From assembly GCF_001949145.1 (NCBI RefSeq), contig NW_019091372.1, positions 1,922,088 to 1,960,514 on the forward strand: a DNA stretch of 38,427 nucleotides. The letters run 5' to 3'. A program made the position numbers and the translations under genes. Under the pieces are notes generated by a model, which worked only from the letters and a program-made list of their open reading frames with translations, searched no databases and had not been told where the DNA came from. Positions within the stretch are counted from its first letter, which is position 1; each line of letters starts with the position of its first letter. The stretch comes from Acanthaster planci. Its lineage: Eukaryota > Echinodermata > Asteroidea > Valvatida > Acanthasteridae. This document shows positions 23,901 to 35,900 of this stretch, piece after piece.

Positions 23901-26900
23901 CTACTACACAAAAAGGAACTGCTACCAAATTGTTCAATAAACTCAAATAAAAATTGCACGTACATCTATCAAAAAAGCTAACTGCAATTTTTGCCACATT
24001 GTTTTTGAAAACTGATTTTTTTTTTCAGTTGCATACACGTACATGATGTTTCTTTAAAATTATTTTGAAAAATAAATACTGATGATGCTTCCATGAAAAC
24101 AGTTCAAAAAACCTTTTCTGAGACTAACATCAAGCTATTTAAATCATGTATGTCACCTATTTTACCAAAGTTGTTAATTTCTACACATGTGCAGTAAGTT
24201 TTATGACACTGTTTTTGTCGCCCATGCACTGACGTAAACACACAACATGCACAAAAGTAGAAAAGGGAAGAAATTCAGTCGATTGACATGTATGCTATAT
24301 GCCAGTACCTTCGTAGCGTTTCCACAGCATTGCAGCTGCATTGTGGAAAAGGTCAACCAGCGGGGTCACATTTGAAAAAGGGGCAAATGCGGATGGGTGT
24401 TGTTTTTTTTAGGGGGAGAGGTTTATTCAGAAATTTCAAGGCAGGATCATTGAAAGTAAATTATGGAGATGAACAGGTAGTGGTTTGAGGGATGGGACAA
24501 ATGGCATGGGAACAGGGTAAGAAAAATGTGAAATCATGGATGGAAAGAAAAAAAATGACAAAGTGAATATGATGAGAAAATAGTTGGATCACGTATGCAA
24601 GTCTACCATAATTGTGGAAAGCATTGGAGCCACCATGACATTATCTGGAAACAACCGTACATTGTCAATGGAATAACAAGCAACAGTTCCTCCAAATTTT
24701 TCCAGATCAGAGAAACTGCAATTGCAACAGGAAAATAGCTAGTTTTACTAAAGAACTGAGCCAGTTAATATAGGAATCCCAGCAATGCATGCATTTTGAG
24801 CTCCAAAGACTAAAATGTATTAAGCCTGTTTTTGTCAGCATTATCAGATCACATCACACTGTCAGTCAGCATACAGCTTGTTACATGTTTTTCAGTGCAC
24901 GAAACACATTCACGTGGCTTGCAAACGTACAGGATTGGTGTAAATGTGCTGAAGTTTCGCACAGGCATGTGATGTGGGTTTTCCCTACTGCAAAAAAACG
25001 GCTGACCTTACTTGTAAATCAATATGTTCCAACCCTTGAAAACTTAATTGACAACATATACTGTGGTATTTCACAGCTCCCAATCCTGTACTTGAGTTTT
25101 GTTCAAATGTAAATCACATGTTTGCCTCAGTAGTGTAAGTTTTTCTGAAATATTAATCAGCAATCTTAATAATGACACTTTAAAGATGTTAATTCACATC
25201 ATTATTTACCTTTATCTTGATAAAACAATGAAACAATTCAACAGTGTTTTAAATGACCACAGACTACCTTCGAAAAAACTTTGAGAAGAAGAAATGGTAA
25301 GAGTAGATGTTCCAGAGAGGGTTAAGAAAATGTTACACATGCAAAGAAATATGGAAATAAAAGCTGGTCTGAACTGGTTCTGACTGGTTTGTGCATGTTT
25401 TTAAACTGGTACAGTTTTCATGTCTCATGTTTTATGTGATGAGCTGCATAACCTTAGTGTCTTGTCCACACATTTTTGGTGTCTAAAAGCTAACGCTCTG
25501 CATCAAACCAGTTCAAACCAGTTCACACTGGTTCAAACCAGTTCACACCGGTCCACACCAGATGGAACCAGTTTACAGGCTCAGATGAGATGACAAAGAA
25601 AGGCAAATACAGACGAGTGTGTCCTCAGCGAGAAAGGCATGACAGGTTGAGTAAAGTCTGGGTGACATTTCCAGATGAGGGCAAGAGGTCAAGTTGAAGG
25701 GGTCAAGACGGGGTCGTTGAAGGGGTCAAGACGGGTCAAATTTGGTTCATACCAAAGAAAATGCTGGGAGGCAGTCTCTGAAATATGTACATAAAATTTG
25801 CATAATAATAAAAAGCAAGGCTGGAAACTTCCAGATTTGGGGTTGGAGAAGGAAAAACTGGTCATGAAAACACGATGGGATTCAGTAGGAATAGAGACCT
25901 TATTCTTTTTATCACAGGTGTTTCATAATGAAGAAGCCTCATGCATATACGGTATTTGTATTTCAATGTTTATCTTAAGTCTTGTAAATGTTGACAGGAT
26001 TTCATTAAATTTTTGTTGACACAATCAGGCAATCACGATCTCCTGAATAATGTTTTTTGGAAAAAAAAAAGACTAGTGGTGGTTTAATTAGCCCCCAAAA
26101 TATCTTTGTCAAAGTGCGAACAAAAACTGTGCCAAAAACTGGGAGCGTACCGGTACGTGTATTTTCAGCCAAAAAAAATTGAGCTTCAAAATAAAATTAA
26201 AAGCTATGCAGCAAGCAGAAATTTTAAAAAAATAGCAAAATATTTCCAAGCACACAAGCAGCTCATACACATATTTGTTTTGACAAGATAATCCATTCAC
26301 TCCCAGATTGCCCTGAATAATAAAATACACTAGCAAGAAAATACATTCAGAGCTTTCGACACGGAACAAACAACTGACACAAACACAAACAACAAAGCCA
26401 GAAAAAATACAAACATGCATTTAGTGCATATAAATACCACATATCGAAGTCCACACAAACAGCTAAATTTTAGTTCAAGTCTACCATTAAAAGTTGTAGA
26501 ATTTACAACTGGGCCTCTTTCCACCTTAAACAGGTACATATGGTCCAGCTATCCCCAAGATTTTTTTTTTCTACGTGAAACTTCTGTTTGGAAATAGTCT
26601 TTAAGTCTATATACAAATTTCAACAATCCCATTTAGCATATTAGCAGAACATGGTTCAGTAGTTACCCTCCCCCATGCATGGTTAAGTACAAACTGTATA
26701 CTTGTACTTCTGTTTTAACTTCCCCACTGAGCCTTACGCAACGCACTTTCTCATCAAATGATATTAAAACCATGCTTAACTCCTTACTCAAAAATGAAAA
26801 GTTAGATCAAATTTAGGAATAGTCTTTAGAAGATTCAGAAGACATATCTACACCAATATCAGTTTTTTTCAGTTTCTGTCAAGTAAAATATTGTATGTGA

Positions 26901-29900
26901 TTACAAAGAAATATTATACTTTATATAAAACACCATTTTAATAAATGAGATTTTACTTTACATTTGTTTTTTGATGAGAAAAATAAAACAGTAGACAGAA
27001 GGAATAAAAATAGGACTATTTGTATGAAGTAGGGGTTGCTACGGTGGGGAGAAATCAGTAAAGAGGAATTGGACTATTATGGGATGAAACACAGAGCAAA
27101 AGCTGAATTAGTAGCAACTGCAAATTAAACTTCAGACAAAAAGATCTTTCTTTTGGAAGAGGGACTTTTATTTCCTTGGGAGCAGATACTGACCCTAGCC
27201 AATGATTGACTTTCAATGGAGAGGAAACTTGTATCATGAGGATCCCCCACCAAAAGGACCTTTTTTGGAGACAGCTCCAGTCTTGGTTCAGCAAGACCCA
27301 GGGACTTAGCGTTTAAAAAAGTATTTTGCAGTTAAACTTTCAAACGAATATGAAACCAAAACACTGCGATCTATTTTAGATAGATGGGGGTAATCTCAAA
27401 ATGAACCAAAAAACAAAACAAAACAGGAAAACAGGTTTGCTCAAGGAAATGCAAAAAATAATGACTTCATAAAGACTGCTCTCTGCTCCATCAGAACAAA
27501 AGGATGAGACTTTGCAGTTTGCAAAATGAAACTTCGGCAACAGCATAAAATCCCTTCAAGTTGAATTTTTACTAAAACCAATGCAGCAGGAATTAATAAG
27601 AAATGATTTTTTTTTCAGTATGGACTTATTTGACATTGGTGTCAAAACAAAATGGTGAAGTTTTTGTTTAGTTTTAGTTTGCAGGTTTGTTTGTTTGTTT
27701 GTTTGTTTGTTTGTTTACCTTTCTCGCTCTCGCTGTAATTGCCTTCCTTTCCCCTGCGCAGCGGGCTGGCCTTGTCGCCTCTCTTGCCACCAAATAACCT
27801 ACCTAGTGAGCCCTTCAGCCCCGGCCGTTTGGCCTGCTGCTTGTGCAGCGAATCCTGGCTGCTGTTGTTGCTGGACTGGGGGCTTGGGGTGCTATGGGAA
27901 CTGTCGAGGGATCCCCTGAAATAGATTTTAAAATGTCAAAACTGCTGCAAACAATTTGCCAGCTACTGCGACTTCAAATAAATCTCCAGGAAAAAAAAAT
28001 TAAAGAATCCGACATTTTGATCTTTAATAGCAGAATCTTTCTTGAAGGAAAACTACATAGAGCTCCTAAACAGAAATCTTTGCTTAGCAAACTTTAAACG
28101 CTGTGCACAAATTTGCATTGAGCCAGTCGCAAGTAATGCACAAAACTGTACACTTTTTGGCTGGTACCCTACTTCTGCTGAGCAAATTTTTTTTCTGTGC
28201 TTGTGAAATTGGTGCTTCTGTACCTTCTCTGCTCCTGTTCATTGCCCTGGGCCGTGATGGCAGCAGCGATCCTCTCTAGCTGCTGAGATCGTGGTGATAG
28301 TGGGGTGGTCCTGGGTTGCTGGGACTTTTCCTCCTCTGTTACCTCCTCGGTTCCCCTTAGAGGCTGCGAGATCCAGAAACAAAACGTCAGGAAATATTTT
28401 GTGATGTAGCATTCTGAAAATTGTTACCCAAGCTCTTGCGTTAAATTCCTCAGAAAATTTCTTTCTCTGCAATCTGCTTTTTAATGCCTTAACTTCTTTC
28501 AGCGAGGACATGATAATAATCTAATTTTCATAGAAAAGTACATTGGGCTTTTTCAACAGAAAGCTGGTTGAGATCCAGATTAGATTTAGGCACCAAAAAT
28601 TTAGACATTGGGATAGATACACAGATATGCATGGGTGAAGATTTTGCAAAAATCTCCCCGGTATGGCAGAAAATTCTGTTCCAATGTAAAGTTTTGTTTC
28701 AACTTACAAATTACCCTGAAACTATAAAGCATTTATACCATCTTCATTTCAAACAAACTGTTTAGATAGTGCAGCATTTTTCATGCATTCAATATCACAC
28801 ACGTAAAGATCAAAACCATGCAACTATTTGTTAGTATGGAATGAAAGGCATGATGTAACAGATGTTTGAAAGAGAAGACGGGTAATCAGGCTAAATGAAA
28901 AATAAATCTAGAGTATCTTGTCCATGCTTTATGACAAAATTTTGCAGGCAAAATTCAAACCATAAATACTACATTTTAAGAAATGTATTTTGTGTACCAT
29001 CCAAAATATAGCATCATTAAACTTTCATAGATAAGGATCTTCCTGTACTTGAAAGTGTACTTGATGAGGAAACCTTCTGTTATTTGTATTAGGCCTATTG
29101 CAGACATATTTTGAGATTTTAATTTTTTACAAAATATTTGATATTAAGTATGCGCTGTGATAAAAAACACAAACGTTACATCCCAAATGCAGAAGAAATG
29201 GAAAGAAGAGAGTGATTAGATTGGAAGAAGAAACCATGACAGATTTGATATGTTAAGAAATGTGGAATTTCCAAAATTGTGGCTTCATAAGTGCCTACAG
29301 CTGCAAGGGTTGGTTACTCCCGAGTGGACGCCTTTCAATTCAGTACAGTTAAGTCTAATGCCACAGAGGTATCGGTTTGTATCTTCCTTGCACCCCGTCA
29401 TTAGTCAAAAAGAGCCATCTTGGTGGGGAGTGTTCATTTTGTTGGTAGTGAGTGACGCTACCGCAATGTATGCATTTCAGTCATTTGTGAAACAGTGAAA
29501 TGCAGTTCCCACCAAGGGAGCCTCCTCACTAGAAAAACTGTGCCCTTTTCTTGGTCTACGGTAGCTTGGGGCTCATGTAGGTTGAGCCAGAGGTAGAGGA
29601 AAAAGCTCAGATTTGGAGAAAGGCTCTATAAGTCTGTGGCCTTTTCCCTTACCTCTGCTTCATCTCAATAATCTGCTTGAAACATTGACTGATAAATGGG
29701 TTATTCCATGAGGTTGGGGCACAATTTGTGACGGTGTCCATTGTTACATGGGTTCCGTAAAAATGAACAGCTAATTCCCTGCACGTGGATTCCAAATTGA
29801 CATTGTTATACATCTTGCAAGGCTGAATACAGAGGTGTGTGTTATTTTTACGGAGTAAATGACCTACTCTACAGGTCATGAAAAGTGGCAAAAAGTTACC

Positions 29901-32900
29901 GATGTAACAAGGACACCGTCACAAATTAAGCCCCAACCTCACAGAATAACCCAAATACTTTTCAAAGTTTGGCCCCATGTTCAAAAAAATTTGATGGCTC
30001 TGCTGCAGAGATAGAGCTACATTGGCCTAGCAGGTCTCGTCTCAGAACTCTTCGTTAGAATTCATGAGACTGAAGCCTGCAGCTGAAAGCAACATAAAGA
30101 TGGGTGTAAAAAAAAAACAACCCCAGTGATTTTGCTGGCTCTCCAAATTTGTCCACAAAGCACTGTCAACACCCACTGTATGAAGCCTATCAGATAGAGA
30201 ATTGATGATGGGGAAGCAGATCAGAAGAATATGGGGTTTCTTTTGGTGACAGAGGTATGGATGGGTTTACAGAAAACTGGACAAAAAACTTGCAACATCC
30301 ACTTTGCAACAAAGCAGAGGCACACAGGATGCAGCTTGTGAATGCTTACGATGATTTGACAGAAAGTTAGAGAGTGACAGAGGGTATGTGTGCCTGAAAT
30401 ACGTACACGTTAACAACACACAGCAAGCGTCTCGGCTTGTCACAAACCCTACCACCTCATTTCAACGTGCTCATCAGTCAATTTTGTGAACAAAAACTAA
30501 AGTGAACGTGCAGCAAACAACCAAACCAACCAGTCAGAGAACAGGAAGATTGAAATTTCACTCTAAGAGACCACAAGTAGGCTCACTTTAGACGGTCCAA
30601 TGATTCTTCTCCACCATCACGTAACTTAATACAAAACCTCTCTCTTAAACTGGCACCCTTTCACACATACAGCCATTACTATACTTTAAAGGCCCTTTGA
30701 CATAGAAACATCTACGTGGATGAAATTTTCGCACAGAAATGCCTTAGCGATGATCTGATGTAACAGTGTGATACGCTCTCATTGCAGTACACCACAAATC
30801 ACTTCAATCTGGCGTATAATGTGATACATGACCTTTGACATACAGGTAAAGTCAAAATCTGTATCAATTCAGTATAAACACACCAAAGATGGTAAGTTAA
30901 ACATTACAATAAAAAATTTAAATACGTTCGTTTCGTTTTCTCTTTCTCTCGGCAAATCAAGCCACAGTGGCTCAGGTATAAAGCACCTGACAATGTCCGT
31001 ACTTTGATAGATCACATATACCGCTACGTTAGCATGCAGTATGGGCACAACAAACAAATATGTGAATTGTGAAATGCATGCAGACTGCAATCAACTCCAA
31101 TGAAAAACGGCAAAAGACCAATTTATGGTCGAAAGGGTGCATAAACTATCCCAGGCAGGCTCTGCAAACCGACAAACCAGCCAAACCACACATTCTGCAG
31201 CTCAAAGTCAAACAAAAAAAACCAGCACGCTTCGAACAACATTTCTTCTTCAGCACGTTTAACACAGTTTGGACTGCCAACGATGACGAATACTTTAAGA
31301 CACCCCGTGCAGCAGGCAATGTTTCTTATTTTCTCCAACTTTTTTCAGCGGTTTCCGGTTTCTCAATCATTCCGTCATTCAGCAAACAACGTGCGATAGC
31401 AAGAAACGTGGGGTTCCCAAACCTTTCTGCCTCTTTGCCAATAGTGTAGCTGGGACTCGGACAGCGACATTGAGCGACTGTATACGCCTTTGCGCTACAA
31501 AGCACGAGTACCACGTCAAAAAATCAGGGAAAAGGAGTTCAAGGGGCGTTGGGCAAAAAAGGAGAAAGTGGGAGGGGAGGAAATAATGGGGAGAGGAAAA
31601 ACACGGACAAATATACAAATTAGCGACAACAGCCAAAAATTCTACCCACAGCTAAGGTTCTACAACGGCACAAGAAAAAAAGTTGAAATGTATAAAAACA
31701 TTGGTGGAGGTGGCAAATTGTGCCTTGTGCTGAACACTGCCACTACAGTGGCTAAAAGTTTCATCACCTAGAAACTACTGGCAGAATTTAGTTCTGGTTT
31801 GGAAAACAACAGACCCTACAACTTCCAGACATCTGGAGATTTCCACACAGGCAACCGAATATTTTTCTCACTAGCTGGGGAGGAGGCAAAATGCAGTGTG
31901 TGATTTCACTCTGAATATAAAATAAAGTATCTCTGTCTAGTGCTCTTTGAAGTCAGCAAAACAAAAATCCAAATAAGCATTTAGGCATTGATTAGCTCAG
32001 CAGGTGGAGCACTTGAACTGCAATCAGGATTGCATATTAGTTGGGTTCAATTCTAAGCCCCTTTTCAAAGTTTTTTTCAGCTCAAGATGATTCAAGTCGG
32101 TTGTGGCTTTGGATGGCAGATCAAGTCAGCTGAGAAACTTAAGTAGCTTGTGTCAAATCTTTTCCTGCTTCGGCCGAGAAAAGTCAAGTTTTTATCATAC
32201 CTGAGCCGTCGCACCACTGCCCTCTCCCTCCTCGATGGGCCCGTCCAGTCCCGCTAGGGAGGGAATCTGCGGTTGACTGTAGCTGTACTGGCTCCCAAGG
32301 GCGTCCACTGATGCGTTGCCCCGCCTCTCGATGCGAGGCGTGGAGTCCTCGCTGCCCGGCGGCGACACCCTCTCGTGCTCAGTTGTTGTGTGCATGACCA
32401 TGCTGCCAGGCAGAGAACGGGTCAGGTTGCGGGGCTCGGCGCTCCAGTAGTACCGGCTCCGGCCCGTGCTAGACTGGAAGAGGTCAAAGTTGTCCACGCT
32501 GCCTGTGCCCACGCGGTGCTCAATCTCCTCTGCCCGCTGCTCGGTGGAGAACTTCTCCTCTTGGATCAGCCTGAGAAGGGCGAGATTGGGAGATGGAGAG
32601 AAATCCACATTCAGTACAAGGATTCTAACAATGACAATGCTCAAACTATCAGGTGCAGACACACCATAATATGGTCAATATACACAAACTATATCATAGA
32701 CCAAACAACCACTACCGGTCGGTCCACGCACACCATTGCATCACATGGTCAACAGACATTTCCAACCATTAGGTCCAGCCATTCCATTATATCACACGGT
32801 CAACATACACATGAAGATTAATACCAGATATAACGGACCGAACAACCATACAGTCCAAGCACTCCATTATAATACCAGCCAACATACATATTTGTTTCAC

Positions 32901-35900
32901 ATGTAGTGTTGACATTCCTTTATTTTCCATCAGTTGAGAAAAACTTCCTTTTTTCAACTTTGGTCAATCTTTCAAGCTGCATTTTTTGATGATTAAACTG
33001 TTCCTCTACGTAATCCGGACCTCAAAATGCCTCTGAAGCTGTTTTTCAGTGAGGGCAACACACTGTGCTAACCTTACATACCTATTGAGGACTTGTGAAC
33101 AAAAGATATCCACACGATGCAGGAAAGGAAGACGTTCTGTGGACCTGCACATGTCCACAGGACGTTTCCCCTTCTCTGAAAAAAGAAGTTTAGAGGCATT
33201 TTGGGGTAGGGGCCATGTGTTGTAAAAGGAGGAGGAATAGTCAAGGAAACCTTGTACAAAACACACCCGCCGGAATTTATATCCTTGTGGAGACACGGCG
33301 TCGTGCTCGTGTTCTAACCCCCCACTTGAACATGAATCACCACGCTGGGCTGATGTTTCTACTGTATGTCCCTTTTATAAAACACTTCAATTTGCAACAG
33401 CTTTTTACACACTAAAATTTCTTGTTTTTCAGCGATTTCCAAATATCAGTTCCGTGCAATCCTTGCGGAGAACTATCCTTGTGAAGACCTACATTATTCA
33501 ACCCATTCTCCTGGGTCTCCGCAAGGCACCATACCGGTATCTCTGTTCACCACGTTATATAACGAGGTCAACAGAAGTATATTACACTCTCTTTGGTCCA
33601 AACACACTATTATATCACATGGTCCCATTATTGCTCATTCTATCCATGCATTTCATATAAAATGATCAATAAAAATTTACCAACCACTAGATCCAGACAC
33701 TCCATTATATCACCCGGTCAATTAACGTTATATGCACCTGATTTCATTGTTGATAGCGTCCAGCTGCTCTTGCAGCATGGCGGCTAGAGTCTGGGCATCA
33801 GTGTGGCCTTGCGGTGACAGCATGTCCACTGCCCCAAAGATGGACTCGGACTCATCCTCGGAGTGGCCCGCCCCCTCGTCGCTCTCGAAGGCCTGGGCGA
33901 TGTTGGCCAGGACGCTTGCCTGCTCTGCCTTCTCCCACTCCTGCTCATTTAGAGTGTTAACCTGTCCACAAAAACAAAGCAAAACAAAAGACTCAATAAC
34001 CAGTTGCTGACACTCTGTCATCGCACTGGACAAGACAGTGGGCTCCCTGTCCATTTGTGCCTTTCTAGGGGTCACAGGTAGGCAATGTTTTAAATTCGGG
34101 CTTTCAGGGCTACAGCTACGACTAATGTCAGCATGTGGCTACATACGGTATCTGCCACTGGCTAAGACCTATCCTTAGCCCTAAATGTGAGTTCCTGACA
34201 TGGCCATACATGTACATTCGGAACTTCACAGTTGTCACTATCAAATGCATACACGTGAACGCCACAAAATCTACAATGAGATTTTGTGCAAATAAAGGGT
34301 GGGACTGGTCATCAACACCTTACACCTTTTGCAAACAAGGTCTGACCTTTAACCCTAGCTTCTGGGAACCAGTGAGGAGGCCACACCCAAATTGCAGGTG
34401 CTTTGCTATGGCTGGAAATATTCAAAGCGTCTAAGGGAAAGTCATGAGTTCTGCCAAGTTCTGATCTTCAGGTCACAACCAAATTTACTATTCAGGTTCT
34501 GCTGCTCTTCGCTGTTCACGGCTGTTTGAAGTTCCGTTCACGGTTTGCTATGCAAGATTTGTTTTCAATCACCTGCTGTGTTCAGTCTCTTCAAGTCCAC
34601 CACTTGTGTACCAAGTTCAATAGACATGTGTGAATACATCAAGCTACAGTATTGACCAAAATGCCACCATTCGATAGATGTACAGTGTAGTCAGCTGAAT
34701 TTCTACTCTCAAGAGTACAGCTTTAAACAGACTGAAAGAGGAAAGATATGAGAATGGGGGGATGGGGGAAGTAACAAGATTTTAGGGGATAAGGGATCTA
34801 AAAGCATTTTGCAGCGTAGGACATCTGCAGGTAAACATGGCTTGCATAGAAGAACACTGCTAAATTGCATCCTCTGGCCAAGACCGACACCACATGTATG
34901 CCAACATGTTACATCAAGTGAACTGCACGTTACGTACGCCGGTTACAAATCCAAACTAACAAGCTGGCTCGATTTCTTGTCGTTTTTATTTCTGTAACTT
35001 CAAGTTGTAGGCTATAAATGGCACTGCCTGTGCCAAACTTTACGAGCTCATTTTAAAATGGGACTACAGTCAACTAGGGAGACTTTCCTGGATGAATTTC
35101 AGCTGAGATGAAATGCATCCTCGTTACAGAGCTACTATAAAGCTGGACTGCATCTATTTTTTAATGTTCAAACATTCGATGATGTCTGTAATATTAACCA
35201 CTCCCTGCCGGGGATTCCAGATCCGGACAAGTATGCTTTATATGCGTGGCCGGGATCTCCGAATTCGGACAGAAGGAACAGGGCCTTGTAACAAAAGACT
35301 GTAATCGGAAGAAAAGACCAGGCTGCTGGGAATTACCAACATTCTTTCACTCTCAAAAGTGGAGATAATCCAACCTTGTTTTGAAACAGTATAGTAACAG
35401 TGCCCCGGTTTGGGGCATTAAGAGTGAGCGGATTACCACCGGAGACAAAAGCGCTCCACCACCGCAGCGATGAGCCACACAGCACTGCTGCATGCTAATC
35501 TGGCCCCTACTGAAAAGAGGTCAGCAGCACACTGAGCCAGATTCGTTAACAACAGAAAGTTACATAACAACGCACAATCTGTGCTCTTTTTACAAGGCTG
35601 CAAAAACAGGGAAAAAATGATAAATATTCCGGACCAGCATCATCAACATTGATAACTGCCCCAGCAGGAAGTGGTTAAGTACATAGTTTTCAATCTTTGT
35701 TGCTATACAAAAACACCTCTGTCATAGAATTCTCCACCTTTTAGCACTGCATGCAAACTAAGCTGACAGTTTACAATTGAAGATGTGATGAAAAGTGTAA
35801 GCAGTACATTTAAAGGAATTAAATGGGCTAAAAAGAATGGGAGCTGGTGAATCTACCCTACTCTTTAAAGTAAATCGAACCAAAACCATGTTGCATGCAT

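Larger units (their letters stand above)
23318..27718 (-). other. Large liprin-alpha intron without a supported exon
   Basis: About 4.4 kb of A+T-rich DNA between the GRLFG exon and the DRRKKKK exon. It contains the decamer array and the two-copy repeat noted separately. Open frames are short and unrecognised. Phases of the flanking exons agree without any further exon, but alternative cassette exons cannot be excluded. Confidence 0.6.
28364..32200 (-). other. Large liprin-alpha intron with a MITE, a SINE and a repeat copy
   Basis: About 3.8 kb between two phase-0 junctions. No additional coding exon is required or recognised. It carries the MITE at 29698-29952 and the R1 repeat at 29385-29585. 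A SINE-like unit near its right end lies about 140 bp downstream of the exon ending at 32201. Confidence 0.6.

Noticed and set aside
28239-28511. 90-codon minus-strand open frame [15 protein letters not shown]...
   Set aside because: It runs in a different frame from the liprin-alpha exon 28224-28363 and crosses its acceptor. Phase analysis supports the PLRGTEEV frame instead.
31069-31449. 126-codon plus-strand open frame inside a liprin-alpha intron
   Set aside because: Composition is unlike a conserved protein, an overlapping minus-strand frame is equally open, and no splice-site pair supports it.
31981-32060. Functional tRNA gene
   Set aside because: The A-box is perfect, but the B-box is altered and the acceptor and anticodon stems do not pair, so it is called a SINE-like element.
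32375-32821. 148-codon plus-strand open frame
   Set aside because: It is the antisense shadow of the liprin-alpha exon 32201-32570, extended by chance into the intron.
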